Both the position numbers and the translations under genes were made by a program. DNA of 64,000 nt. Source: Parus major. Its lineage: Eukaryota > Chordata > Aves > Passeriformes > Paridae. Location of the stretch: positions 134,242,616 to 134,306,615 of the forward strand of contig NC_031769.1 in NCBI RefSeq assembly GCF_001522545.3, read 5' to 3'. Numbering within the stretch: position 1 is the first letter of the stretch; the number at the start of each line of letters is the position of its first letter. Below the pieces are notes generated by a model. That model worked only from the letters and a program-made list of their open reading frames with translations. It ran no database searches and was not told where the DNA came from. Shown here one piece after another: positions 25,801 through 39,195 of this stretch.

Positions 25801-28800
25801 CCCCATTATCTGACACTGTCTCTCACAATTATATAATGCTACTAAACCATATTACACTATTGCACACAGGAGTTTTCTTTTGGATGAAGGACAAATAGAA
25901 AAAAGAAAAATACCTGACATTAACTTCTCACATTGCTTAGTGCTTCTCTGCAAGGAAGTTTGGTAGATAAGCCTCTAAAAAATGTTGACAGTGTTTCAAT
26001 GTTTTTTGTGTCTTTAATAATGCTTGTACCATCAGACACCTGTGTATATGTATGGTTTTTTGGTCTAAATGTGTGTGTAAGGATTTAGGTTGCATTTGGA
26101 CACCATGCATTATTTATGTTCACCTCAGATTTGTGTCTAATTTATAGAATTGCTTAAACATGTCAGTCTTTCTAAATTAAAGAGTTAGATAAAGGATTAC
26201 TTGCTTTATGTTAAGAAAACAAATTCCTCCTGGAGATGAAAATAGCAGCACAAATCAGGAAGGGGAGGGTAAGAATTGTGATTATTTGCTTCTAGACTCT
26301 TATTTATCCCACTTCAGGACCTTATTTTCTATTTTTTGTACAAGTCTAATACTTTGAAAATCCTGCTGCTTTATGTTTTTTTATGTTCAAGCCTGAGGTG
26401 GTAATAGTGGAAAACCTCTGGCAGGCTTTAAAAATATTTAAATTTTTTTTTTCACATTTTGAACGTTATCTGATCTAATTAAATATCGAGCTTTTCAAAG
26501 CAAGGACTGCACTTAACCATGCACCCAGTACAATGGGATTTCCAATCTTAGCCTGAGTTCATAGACAATGGTATAATAAAAATGAATAAGAAGAGTAGAA
26601 GGTTTAGGTAATGCTGATGACATGGCTTTGATGGCTTCCCTGGAGAGATTATTCATCACAGACTAATGAGATCATTAGGAGGAAAAGTTTCTTGTTTCAG
26701 TATACAGCCAACAAAATTTTGATTTGATCAATACAAAGTCCAAGTGGCTGTAAACTGTGATGGTGCTGTTATGACTCTCTCTGTGAGTCAGGATTGGATG
26801 GTCACCTAAGCTCAGGGAGAAGAAGACACAAAATTGGTACAAGCAACTTCACACAGAGAAAATTATAAAAGTATTATCCTATTCATCACATATGCTCATT
26901 GGAAGTGTTAACATTATTACTATATTCTGTCCAAACCAAAGTTGTTTTTGTTTTTTTTTTGTTTTGTTTTGTTTATTTACACTACTTGCATTAAATTGGT
27001 AGAAAAACCTTGTTAATTTTGCTAATTCGTGCCTATATTTGAGGTATGATTGGGTTGTGGTAGATAACATAGTAGCTGTATATACAACACCATTGTACTT
27101 CAAAATATATTCATAATTTTCATATATTTTTAAATGAAAACATTGTTTCAGAAAGGTTTAAAAAAATCCCAAATCTTGGGGGAGTGGGGAGTAGTTATCA
27201 ACTATATTTTTAAAGGAAATCCCAACAACTGAAGTAAAGTCTTAAAGTCTTTGACCTGAGTGAATTTTTTTTTTTTTAAGTGGAATTTTCTTTGAGTAAT
27301 ACCTGAGTAATGGTGATGGAATTGGGCCTGATGCTTATCAAAAGAATATACTGTGGCAGTTAAAACAAATAGCAAGACAGACAGAAAGATAAAGTTCTTC
27401 CATTTCATGTGTTAGTCAGATTGTGAAAATTAAGTTTTATCACTACAATTTTCCTTCTAATCTTTAGATTCTAGAGATAGACATATTAAAAATACATGGA
27501 TTCAAAACTACTGTGTGCCGTTTTTCAATTCAGTGTCTTCAAATATAATTATAAAAATCTATTTTAAGTTTTTTAGAGAATGAAATCACAGAGACATTCT
27601 TACTTTATGGAAAAACACTACATATCTTAAAAGTATATAGTAGTCAGATTTACTTTCCTTTTCTTTTGTTGGTATAACGAAATTGACTGTTGAAAGAACC
27701 AAAGTTCATAGGACTGATTTGGTAGCACATGGAATGTTACATTTTTGCACCCAGAAAATAGATACTTACAATAGTAATCACCTTATTTTAGAAATGAAAA
27801 TTTAGGCAACACTATGATAATCTCTCTTGTCTTCTCTCAGCAAGTTGAATACAAAATTACACCTTCTGGTGAAGCAAGAAGAGAGTCTTTTTGAAAGGCT
27901 GGTAAATAGAAATTTAACCTTAATAGAAAATAAATCCTGTGCAGAATTAAAATTTTATAATTCCATGGCCAACAGCTGCAGAAAGAAGTAATCAAGAGCT
28001 TTCATAGATAAAAAAAACTCTGCCTAGATATGTACCTAAAGAATTAAACCTGCTCTAATGTCTAGCTGGTGGCCCTTGTATTTATGGAAGGGACACTCTT
28101 GTTTGATAGGTAGAGCAAAGTGGAATATAAAAGAGAAAGGAAAGGTTGTTGATAGCAATTGTTATTATTTAAGTGTATTTGAACAGTAAGAAAAGCAGAA
28201 AATCAGAAATGTATCCAGAACATTTTTGGTTCCCAAACTGTGCTGATAACCTTTCATGAATGTTGCGATTGTGTAAGGGCCTTCTGAAAAAAGTTCTTTT
28301 TAGAAGAAAAAATCTCACCAATGGTGGATAGCCAAAGAAATCTATTATAATAACAAAAGTAAGGTTTTAAGGTTCAGTCTTCCATAACAGACATAATGTA
28401 GTCTTGCTCATTTTTATATTGATGTTCAATATTTTGATTTCTGGTATTGAGGAAATAACTAGAAAGACATAGTAATTCCTTTTGTAAATTTGAATATGGT
28501 TTCATTAATAGATTTTGAAGATATTAATATTTTGATGTATGGTTTATATGAAAGCTTTCAGCATAATGGATACAAATGGCTACACAAGCATAAACCAATT
28601 ATATTTTTTATTTATTTACCTAAGTCCTATTAGTTTCTTATGGCAGAAGCAAATATATGACCTTGAATGGAAATATATGGGAGCTACATGAGAAAAGGTT
28701 TATGCTTTTGACAGATGCAGTTAGCCTGTTCATTTAAATGTGTGTTGAGAAGATATAAGTTAAGTGTCAATACCAAAGTTCATTTTAAGTGTAGTTTAAG

Positions 28801-30243
28801 TGGGGTTATGTTCATATGAGCAACAATTAAAATAATTATTCATTAGTCAGTACTTTTTAAGTACAGTCATATTGCAAAATAGAGTGCTATCAAAATAAAA
28901 TTATCAACAGAAGTAGATTTAAAAATACACTTCATTTTAGTAAAAAGAAATTTTAATATATGTGCGGTCTTCGTTATTTCAGAAGATTAAAAAACATGTG
29001 GAGGAATATTTAAAGAATGTTAAAGTGATATCATTAGTGTCTGTAATATGTCTTATCCCTGTCAAGCTGGAGAAGCTTAGAATGCAATTACATTAGAATT
29101 TTTCCTGATAATGTTAGTATAATGTTTTACATTAGTAATAAAATATGAAATTGATATAATCTGGTGACTGGAACAAATGAAATTAAAATATAATAAATTA
29201 AATTTATGTACTTTCATTTAACAGTCAACAAGCAGAGAGTGTTTCTGTTACAAAACAGGCCTTGAAATTTCTAAACTACCTTAGTGGAAAATTTTTTCAT
29301 CATTGTGTCTTTGTTCATTTAAATATATAAAAGGTTTCAGCATTAAGTCTTTTATGCTAGAAGAATATTTCCAAAACTTTCATTCTGTTTTAGTCAACAC
29401 TGAGAAATTTTGACTTGTTGCTCTCATTAAAAAATATTCTTCAGAATGTAAATGTTTTTCTCTGACTGGTACTATCTGCAAATAAAAATTGTTGAGATTA
29501 CTGTATCAAAGAGAAAATGGGAACCAGAACTAGTCTACTCTTGACCCGATATTATAGTACACTGTCTACTACAAGAACAAGACCATGTCTAAGGTCTTTG
29601 TATTGTTTGTGTTTTTAAATGTATTCCTATTTTTGTCCCTGATGCTGCACAACTTATACACATTTCCAACACTCCCAAAAAAAAAAGGTAGATTCACTAT
29701 TGGAAACCACAAGGATACATGTGATATTACTCAATGTGGCCAAGAAATCCTTAGATTTTCAACAAAAGACAAACATAATGCACTGATTTTAAGAGGTGGA
29801 ATTATAAAGTAATTAAAGCAAAAGAAAAGAAAACTGCATTATATATATTTGAAGACAGAAAGGAAGGCACACTTACACATTTCAACTTTCTTTAAAAAAA
29901 AAAAAAAAAGATATTTGCAATACAAGCACCACCAAAAAGGAGTTACTCTCACATGTAAATCTATTAGAGGATAAGAGAATAAAATAAAGAGATAGCCATG
30001 CTACACATGCTTTTTACTTCCAATTTTTCTTTAGTTCTTATATTGAGATGGTCATTGAAGAGGTAGAAGAAGCATATTCTTGATGTTAAGAGGACTTAAT
30101 TAGTCAAAGATGCAAAGTCATACTTTGATGTAAAATTTAGATGTTTTCTGATTTATAGCTTTACACCTTCTAATACAAGTTAGTTGGAACATCAAATGAA
30201 CCAAAACTGTATTATTGTGGTATTTCATAGACTGATTATTTAG
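22801..30243. other. Long AT-rich stretch without recognised features
   Basis: About 7.4 kb with no CR1, LTR or gene that I can name. It contains short T- or A-rich tracts (for example 26942-26973 and 27266-27280). Frames are at most 80 codons. It may be unique intergenic or intronic DNA and could hide conserved noncoding elements, which cannot be seen without comparison to other species. Confidence 0.5.
29894..29909. repeat. A-rich homopolymer tract
   Basis: A run of about sixteen A followed by GATATT. No retroposed body was recognised upstream. Confidence 0.8.
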
Positions 30244-30364
30244 AAGAATCACAGAATAAGCTGAGTTGGAAGGGACCCACAAGGACCATCAAAGTCCAGC
30301 TCTGGGCCATACACAAGACAGGCCCAAGAGTCACACCATGTCCCTGAGAGTATGGTCCAAACAC
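30244..30364 (-). mobile_element. CR1 LINE 3' end fragment
   Basis: In minus orientation. The plus strand begins AGAATCACAGAAT and continues GTTGGAAGGGACCCACAAGG, the complement of the CR1 3' terminus. A CACCATGTCCCTGAGAG segment follows and marks the end of ORF2. Only about 120 bp survive. Confidence 0.88.
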
Positions 30365-33300
30365 AATATTAAACATATCAGTTCAAAATATCATGAACAA
30401 AAGAAGAATGCTTATGCTCCATAAGGGTTGTTCTCAGAATAAAGGGAAATACACAGCATTATTTTTAAAATTTGCTGGAAGTTCATAAACCCACTGAATA
30501 GTAACACCAGCTCATGCGATAGAAGTGAATCCTTTGAACACTGCTGATATTGGCCCCTGCCTGTTGTGTAGCCAATAAACGATATCCACTAGATAATAGG
30601 GTATATTATGAGATTTTTTTGATTTCTTTTCACCCTAAAACTCTTTTGCTCTTCATTATAGTTAAATTTGAATACAATTAAGTGAAACATGAGGGGTTTT
30701 ATTGTTGGTTTTTTTGGTTTTTTTTTAATGCACTGTGTGTGATCTATTTCATCAGGGAATGAGACTGACTTATATGTACCTGTAGATTTCTCTTACAGTG
30801 AGCTTAGGCTAAAAAAAAAAAAAAAAAGTTTAAACAGCTGTGATTCCTGCATTGTATAGATCTCTCAAAAAGTAAAATATTTTTTTAAAAAATACTAAAC
30901 TCCCTTGACATGGAATTTTGCTTTGCTGCAGTTCTTTTCATGAAGGGAATGGCCTTGTTAAAATTGTCTTCAGAGACAGGGAACTTTGTGATCAGGTGAT
31001 CTCTTCAAATATTAAATTCCTGTGGAAAATGAGACTTTTAAACTTCAGGAAGAGATTTAAACAGATGCCAGCCTAGTAGTAAATCAAATGAGTTTTTGAC
31101 ATTTACCATAATTTTGGCTGAATCATCTCTCAGTAAAATTATATTGCAAATTATATATTTAAGGGTTGACAGACAATGTGATGTAAAAAGTGCAAAGTCT
31201 TGAGTGATAATGGAGAATGAGTAGATATGACCAAAAAGTATGAATTCAGGGAACTATCAGCATGTGCCACCAGTTAGCCAGAGCATTTAAAAAAATGTTT
31301 ATATGCCATGATTTTAATAGTGAACTTTGTAAGTCAACCACTGAAATATGGAAATCACAGAAAATTAAGGCTTATGTGAATAATCATGAAAAATATGTTC
31401 AGATTTATGCTTATGAGAACAGTTTCATTAATCCCAGCACAATAGAAATTCTAGTGATTGAAATACTGGTGTAACACCCTGATGTGGTATTAGGAACTAA
31501 CCAAAAATTCCCATTCATGCAGAAATTCATAGATAAAAAAATTATAATTATTTCCTTTCTCTGGCAAGTTGCAATTGCAAAGAAGTTACAACCTGCAATT
31601 AAAGCAAGTTAATTAAGTTAATTAAAAAATTAACTTGCATGTAAGAATCAAATAAATATTTTTTAAGGTGTTCAAAATATCAAATATTATCAGGGTAAAA
31701 ATAATGGAGATTTTTTCTTTATGCGAAAACACATCCTGATTAATATACTTTTTATTTTGCATATGATACTTGGTTTGTGCATTCAAAATTAAGTGTCTGC
31801 CAGAAGAAATAGCAAATAATATTTTATTTTTTAATTTCTCATTTTTGTTTACAACTCTGTAGTACATTGATAGATTCAATCACCTTCTTCTTGAGCTGAA
31901 GAATTCTGTTTTTCCATACATTCATTCTGTACTTCTGAAAAACCTTACCATGTTGTTTTTTCTTGTGTATATTTTGAGGAGGTACTTTAGACTTTAGACA
32001 GCAGAATATCTTTTTCTATACTCTGCTCAAAGAAACTGAAATTTTAACAAACATGGAAAGAATTGATATTTAACTTCCAATAATTCTTTCCAGAAATGGT
32101 AATAACATCTTCATATTTAAATTCTTGTTGAATGTCTCAAAAGTCTAAAATAATTTTGAATTCTTAACAAAATATCTTTTCTAAACATTTATAGATTCTA
32201 AATATTATATTCTATGTATCTGCCTTCTTATTACTTTTCTGATTTTCCTATTGAAAAATCACAATTTTTTTCCTATATTTGCCAGTTCTTCTTCAGAGAA
32301 ATCTTTTGAATTTGCATGCATGAACATCTATTCCTGATGTCCACAGTATCTATTAAATAAGAATAAACAAGTTGATGATATTTTTAAATAGTATTTGTTC
32401 CAAATAACTTCTTTTCAGTTTATTCATCTTCAGCTTCAGGAAGATATTATTCCTTAATATGGTACTACAAAGAAAACCTCTGGAAAGAAATTGCCTTTGA
32501 CTTGTTTGTATTAAACTCCAAGGTGAAGAAGTATTTTAGATTTTTTTTCACCCATTTCCTTGAATGGTCCTTTTCATCAATTACCCACAGCCCTCAATTT
32601 CTCTCAAGTGTTTCTTACAGAGCTGTGAAAAAGATTTTTCACATTCCTCCTACATCTTCTGGACTCAATTTTTACAGTTTTCCTGTTGTCAGAAATTACT
32701 TTTTTTTTACCTTTTACATGGTTTGGGAATGACTTCCACTTTTTGAAGGACATATTATACTTCTAATCTTCCCCTTTATTCTGCTATGTAAGCTTTTATT
32801 TTGTCCCTTTACTTTTCCTCTGAACTTCTCTTATGGTGTGTCTCAAAAAGATTCTCTTATACTTCATTCTGCTTCTTCCAGATTTCCCTGTGAGGCATTC
32901 ATATTTTAACTAAGTTCCCTTTCTGAATTAACTATGAATCCAGTCATTACCTGAGACAGTAATAAGTTGTAGTGGTCTCAGCTTGTGACGTATTTTGACT
33001 AGTCTAAATATCTCTTAAAATCTTAAACAGATATAGAATTAACTAAAGTACCTAATTACAAATTCTTTGCTATAAAAATAACCCAGATTCAGTTCATTTT
33101 CTATTTATAAAAAAGATTAAATCTATGCTGGAGTTTTATTAGGGTGATGCAGGAGGAAGACAAAGGCAAGAAAGAGAAGGCCAAGCAAGGCAGGGTACAC
33201 AAAGAACAAGAAGGTAGCTACTGTTGAGATTAATTTTCTTCAAAGCAGAATACATTGGAGTATTTTTGGTTTGTAATTTGAATCACTATTATAATTACAT

Positions 33301-35802
33301 ATATTTATCACTTTTTTTTTGTAGTGAAAACAAATTCAGTTTCTCACTGTCTTCTTCTGAGAAGCTCTTTATCCTAAAGAGAAAATCCAGGAAAAAAAAG
33401 AAGTTGTTGGAGGAAACGGAATAGATCTTTTTTGCCTGCACATTGCATACTTGCTTAAACAACTGCAGGTCACCAATGTGCTGACTTAGCACCTCTGCTC
33501 AGGACAGTCTGCTCAGGGACAGCTGTGAACCTACATCTGCCCCCCGTGCCTGTAGTTTCCTCATACCACCTCAGCTTTTTCTTTGTACTTTTCTGTCTCA
33601 CAGATTAAGAAACAGCAAACCCCATTTTGCACAGCTTGATTCACACAGGACTCTCATTACCTATTCTTGCATGTACACTCCCCTTATTTATTCTGTCTTC
33701 TGAGGAAATATCAGAGAAGTGACTCATGCACAGAAGGGAGCACCCACCCAGCTATTCTGCAGGGAGCTGATAGACCCACTACCTGTTAAACGATCAGCTC
33801 AGTTGCAGTTGCTTCAATTCAAGAATATAGTCACAACATGTGGGAAGAATCATGAATCAGAAATTACTAAATTCAGAGCTATTACCATGAATCATGCTGT
33901 CACCTCAGTGCAGGAATTGTCATTCTAGTGCTGCTCCCAGCATGCAGAAAGAGAGTGAACTGTATTAATTTAGAAAAAAAATGCCCTTTGCAGAGTGTGA
34001 TTTTCAGAAATATCTTAGACCAATAGGTGCCACCATTGCACTGTGACAGTCATACAAAGCCTGAAAGAAAAAATGAGAGGAACTCTTTTGTTTCATAGTT
34101 CAGAAAATGCATTTTTCTGGGGGAAAAAGTAAGGCTTTTTTCCCCCTTGGAAAAAGCAATTTCGGAAATGTAATTTTGTTGTTGGGATTCTCCCTTTCAT
34201 TTCTTTTTCTTCCTGTCTTATTTTTTCTGTCTGATTTATTCTAGCCACAATGTCACAACCTTGACATTTCTTTGTAATTGTTCAAAGCCTTTGATCACAA
34301 GTATCCAGATGAATTAAGCTTTAGTAAACTGTGGATGTGCCTTTGTGTCATTTTGCTGCTGAGCCAACACTACCACAGAATAACTTCATTTGATTAATTT
34401 CTCATTCCTTTGGTGACCTAAATAGGGCTACTCTTACAATCCTTTATTGGATTTTTTTTTATGGAAGTCACACCAGATATACAGTTGCAAGTTACAAGGT
34501 ACCATGGAAAATTCTGTTGAGAACAGAATGTTTTGATATTGGTATTCCTTTGTTCCAAATGTAATGAATGGAAGTATGGGTTTTGGATATATTACTGGCT
34601 TCTGTGCCCATACTAGATTATGTTTCAAAGCCTCTGAGTACTGCTGTTTACTAGGTAAAGATTGAAGAGAACAGCACCCTTCACAGTTAGAAATTCTGGT
34701 ACTTAGTTTTCCACTTAGTTGACTTTAGAGTGTACCATATTAAATGCAATTTATTTTCATATTTGTAGGCAACTGTAATATCATGGTACTGAGAAATGGC
34801 TTATACATATATACTTGCAAAGCCAATTTAGATGATAAGGGAAGTTTCTTATACTACCCAACTTACTTGTCTGAACCCAATTTAGTTTGAATCTCCAAGA
34901 TGAGAAAAAAAATCCATAATCAATATCTTTTCAGTTCTGATCTTTCAGTTCTTAACTCTTCCATATGAGTCAGTAATTATTGAAAGTTTGTGTGTAATTG
35001 AAATGGATGTAGAAAATATGATAAAATAACTTCACTTTGTAGTAATTCTAAAATAATTTGCTAGCAGTAAGTCAATACCAGTATGACCTGAATTACACCA
35101 AACAACATAAAGATGAAAGACTTGACCTACTTTCTTTGGTTATTTAGTCTTATCTGCATGAATGCATTTTATTTGGTTTTATTTTGCTTAATCCTGTAAT
35201 GTGTCGCTAACGTACTAGTTGGAATGCCCCAATCAATCACCTTCACATTGCATAGGTATCTGGGGAGCCTAAGTTTTTCCCAGTAAACAAACCAATTTTT
35301 CCACCATTTCCATGAAACCATTGTCAGGGAAGAAAAACAGATCTATAAGGTTCCACATCTTAGTGACTCAATGTCAGTGTGGTGAGGAGTGGAAACCTTA
35401 AAAACACCCTGCTTTATTTGCTGACAACAGTCCAAAAGAAGTGCTTGCACACATCAGGGCAGCATGATGTCTGGACCACTATGCATTATTTTTAAAAAAG
35501 AGTTTAATTAATCAAAATTCACTTCTGCTATACCTCTGCCTTATCCAAAATAAGCATGCCATATGTTGTTGGTTGCTTTTTTCCCAGTAATTTTATGCTA
35601 GCTCATGTATCTCTGCATTGTTTTCCTTACAGAAGTCTGCTTGGAAATATGTGCAACAGTAAACTAAATAGGGTAAAGAAATGTGCTGATACACCATTGT
35701 TTTTTATCATTTGCTCAACTACAAATTGCCAGTTTTGGTCTTTGTCAGCAGTACAGCAGAACCCCCCGAGGCAGTGTCTGGCTGCAGCCTGGGGGTTAGC
35801 TC
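30365..35802. other. AT-rich noncoding DNA, nothing assigned
   Basis: About 5.4 kb without a recognised gene or repeat family. An A run lies at 30811-30827. A GC-richer patch covers about 33440-33950, where the frames are unremarkable. Small inverted repeats occur near 31569-31638. Confidence 0.5.
31604..31638. repeat. Inverted repeat, 11-bp arms
   Basis: GCAAGTTAATT (31604-31614) and its exact complement AATTAACTTGC (31628-31638) enclose a 13-nt loop. A separate 12-bp perfect palindrome, TTGCAATTGCAA, lies just upstream at 31569-31580. Both are AT-rich and may be chance. Confidence 0.75.
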
Positions 35803-35807
35803 AATGT

Positions 35808-36940
35808 TGTGGTTTGACCCTGGCCAAACACCAAGCACCCATGAAAGTCCCTCACTCACTCAGTCCCCTGCCACAGCTTGGCAGAGGAGGGAAAAATTTA
35901 ATGAAGGATTAATAAGTTGAGATAAGGACCAGGAGAAAACACTCCAAGGGCAAAACAGGCCCATTCTAGAGATTCAAAGTGAGTTTATTACTTACAAAAT
36001 CAGAAGAGAATAATGAGAAGTAAAATAAACACTTAAAGAACACTTTTTTCCCCAGCCCTTATCTCCTTCCCATTTGTCAGTTCATCACCCAAGGTTTTCT
36101 TCCGCTTGGCTCCAGGAGAGGAGTCCTTCCCCTGCTTCACTGTGGGGTCCTTCCCACAGGAGACAGTTCTCCGTGAACTTCTCCAGTGTGGCTCCAGATC
36201 CTATGAGCAGCAGTCCTCCCAAAACTGCTGCAATATGAATTCCCCGCACAGGCAGATGGTCTTTCCAAAACCGCTGCAGCGTGGGTCACTCTTTCACGGG
36301 ATGCAGTCCTCCAAGGACAGGCTGCTCCAGCCTGGAAGCAGGGGCCGCTCTCTCCACCAGGTCTCCCACTGGATCACAGCCTCCTCCAGGCCTCCACCCG
36401 CTCAGCGTGGGCAGCTCCCGCACGGGCTGCGGGTGGATCCCTGCATCCCTCATGGATCCCTGCATCCCTCATGGATCCCTGCATCCCTCATGGATCCCTG
36501 GGCTGCAGCTGCTTCACCACGGTCTCACCACGGGCTGAGAGGAATGTCGGCTCTGGTTCCTGGAACTCCTCCCCCTCCTTCTCCACTGACCTTGGTGTAG
36601 CCTCACCAAGGCTATTGTTTCCCTCATGTGTTCTCACCTCCTCTTCTTCTCTGATTAGGAGAAAAACCTGACTTTGTTCTGATTTCCTTCTTAAATATAT
36701 CATCACAGAGCCATTACCAACCTCTTTCATTGGCCTGGTTTTGGGCGGCAGCATGTCCATCTCCAGAGCCATCCGGGATTGGCTCCGTTGGACATGAGGG
36801 AACCTTCCAGCAGCTTCCCACAGGAGACACCTCTGTGGTCCCCCCGCTACCAAAAACCAGGCTGTGCAAAACCAATACCCTCAGAAGGACCATCAAACCT
36901 GGGAGAGAGAAATCCAAGTCTAAAGAGAGGGGAAACCTGA
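35808..36940 (-). mobile_element. LTR, avian ERVL-type, minus orientation
   Basis: Read on the minus strand, the element ends GGTCAAACCACA (complement at 35808-35819), like the end of the LTR at 9728-10481. The complement of AATAAA lies at 35984-35989. A TATA-like ATATATTTAAGAAGG lies at about 36686-36700. The left edge is firm. The right edge is set at 36940 because AATGT occurs just before 35808 (35803-35807) and at 36941-36945, a possible 5-bp target duplication. The first bases would then read TC instead of TG, so this edge is provisional. The element carries the longest open frame of the window (36106-36600, 164 codons, antisense to the LTR), which is composition-driven and contains the minisatellite below. 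Confidence 0.8.
36435..36500. repeat. 19-bp minisatellite inside the LTR, 3.5 copies
   Basis: The unit GGATCCCTGCATCCCTCAT is repeated at 36435-36453, 36454-36472 and 36473-36491 without a mismatch, followed by nine bases of a fourth copy. Perfect identity suggests recent tandem expansion within an older LTR, or an array kept uniform by slippage. Confidence 0.95.
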
Positions 36941-36945
36941 AATGT

Positions 36946-37932
36946 TTCCACATTGGCAGTCAGACTTTGGTTACAAAACATGTTTTTATTTCATATTACA
37001 TATTCATGATGCACAAACCTTCCTTTGTTTCTGTCAGGTAATATTTTCACTAAAAATACAGGTAGCTTTTGCTGAGGAAATTTCAGAATCTGCATCTGTC
37101 TGTCAGCTCATACATCAGAAAAGGCAGGCATACCATCAGTAAGTGATAGAGAAGCTCAACTCAGAGGCAAAAGGCAAGCTTAGAAGAAAAAGATGTGTCA
37201 ATGAGGTGGGCAATCAAGACTATTTAATGTACAAAGCTGTCAGTTCTCGGTGAAGTTGACTAGACTTCTAACTCCAGGATAAGGGTAATAATGAAAGACC
37301 CTAAACATACCAAAACACCTGCTCTGCTTTCCAGTCTGTGCTCTGGCCAGGAAAGCCAATTCCACTGCTTTCATGCTCACTCTTTCACCCAGACTTTCCT
37401 TGATTTGTATACAAGAAGTCATCTACTTTTTCTAAACCGTCAAGACTTTTCTAAGTATTGCAGGGGTCTGCTTTGGTTAATCATTTCAAAGTTTTTTCTA
37501 CTAATTGCTCCATATCATAAAATAGTAAGCCAGAAAAATCTACAGTGTATTTCCAAACTCTTCTTGCAGTCAACTCCATAACAAATCCAGATCTTTTGTT
37601 TGTTAGTGTTTTACAGCACTGATGTTGGTGCAGAACAATCATAGAAGCCTCTCTCTTCTCTTTTAGCAACATAATTATAGCTCTTCTAGAACTGTGTTGT
37701 ACACCGAGGATTATCAGCTCTGGTTCCTAAAAAGACAGTAAGGTTAAAAATAAAAGGCTCTTCTAAAGCATATCTTCTGAAAACAAAAAGAGACATCTAG
37801 AAACAAAAGTGGTAAAATATTTTAAAATAAATATTACAGATTCTTGTAGCTCATGGACCATCATTTTACAGAACTTTGTGATGCATTTTTGATTAAAATC
37901 ACTGACATCATTGATATCACTGAAACAGCTGT
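36946..37932. other. Noncoding DNA between two LTRs
   Basis: No gene or named repeat recognised. Frames of 60 to 96 codons on both strands at 37240-37672 show no family features. Confidence 0.5.
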
Positions 37933-37937
37933 CATAT

Positions 37938-39190
37938 TGTCATGGGGTGACTTTACCTTTAAGATGATTTTGAGAGCTAAGGAAGTTGAAGCTGCTGGTG
38001 GCTGATGGGAGTCTTTCCTCCTGACCAATTATCAGTCATTTCTAAGAATTGACGGCAGTTTTGACCATTAAAAAGTGAAATCAACTTGTGAACACCCACT
38101 TAAGATGTACAGTCAAAGCTCTCTTGTTCTCTTTGTGTTTCTGGCTTCTGGAAAGGTAACAAGGCTCTGTCTTGGCCTCCCCACACCGCCCCCCCAGGCC
38201 GGACAAGGCCGCAGAGGGGTGGGGGGGAAACAGCCGGCCAGCCTGGTTTAGTTTTCAGTTTCTGCTGCTGGACTGAAACCTGACACCATGAACTCTTGCA
38301 GCTTTTCCAAGACTTTATTTCTTTTACTACCTAGATAAAAACGTACAGATTACTCCTTTTTTCCCAGAGAAACAGAGAGAAAATCAACATAAAGAAGACA
38401 TCATGAAACTACCAAAAACAGTGAGAAAAAGAGTTAAGTTTTAGATGGGGAAGAGAGAATAAGGAGATGCTTTATAAGCTGAAATATCTTTCTGTTAAAG
38501 CTATAGAAATGGAGAATAGTATTTTGAAAAGACTCCTTTAATTCATGACAAAGTATATTGGGAGGGATAGAGTGTTCAAAGTGTGGGTTTTGAGCAAAAC
38601 AAAGAGTAATTGTAATACAGTGAGGTGCTGGAATAGACTTGAGCGAAGATTTGAGGCTGCTTGAGGCAATGAGAAAACCATTTCCAGGGAAGCTCACAGA
38701 GACAGATGAAGAGGACTTTTGCCTTTGAATAACTCATCCTTAAAATGCCATCCCTAGACTCATGACCCATACACATCTCAGAGTGATGTGAAATGGGAGG
38801 AGTGAACTCTGATGACAAGATTTCCAGGCAGCTGGCATCAGAAAAACAGAAAACTGTAACAGAAATAGTTTTCTCATGAGAAACTCCATAGATTAGCAGA
38901 AGAAACCTACAAAGGCTGATGAAAAGACTCTAGCAGGAACTGGGACTGTTTTAACCACCAAAGTTCTAAAGTTTTTTGTCTCTATGTTGTCACGTGTACA
39001 AAGGAATGGTCAGGTAGTAGGGGATAAAAGAGTATTCTGGAAGTTTATTCTGGTGTTTTTGTTTTTGTAGTTTTGTTAATAAACTTTCTTTATTCCTTTT
39101 AAGTTTTAAGCCTGTTTTGCTCTTGTTCTAATCCATATCTCACAGCAAGAAATTAGTAATTTTTTTAGTTACTGCTTTAAAACCACAACA
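37938..39190 (+). mobile_element. LTR with perfect 5-bp target duplication, ERVL-type, plus orientation
   Basis: The element starts TGTCATGGGGTGAC and ends TTAAAACCACAACA. It is flanked on both sides by CATAT (37933-37937 and 39191-39195), the 5-bp duplication typical of ERVL-class integration. A polyadenylation signal AATAAA is at 39078-39083, with a TATA-like GATAAAAG at 39023-39030. The segment after the signal, including AAGCCTGTTTTGCTC and ATATCTCACAGCAA, matches the end of avian ERVL LTRs as I remember it. At 1253 bp it is long for an LTR, most of it U3. A GC-rich patch lies at 38180-38240. No internal region adjoins it, so it is a solo LTR formed by recombination between the two LTRs of a provirus. 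Confidence 0.88.
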
Positions 39191-39195
39191 CATAT

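Noticed and set aside
35631..35674. Micro-exon-like segment after TTTTCCTTACAG and before GTAAAG
   Set aside because: Too short to judge, with no coding or conservation evidence.
36435..36500. CRISPR-like array
   Set aside because: Units are contiguous without spacers and sit in an LTR of a vertebrate genome.
36106..36600. 164-codon open frame, the longest in the window
   Set aside because: It lies wholly inside an ERVL-type LTR on the antisense side, includes a 19-bp minisatellite and shows no protein domain. GC-rich LTR composition explains the length.
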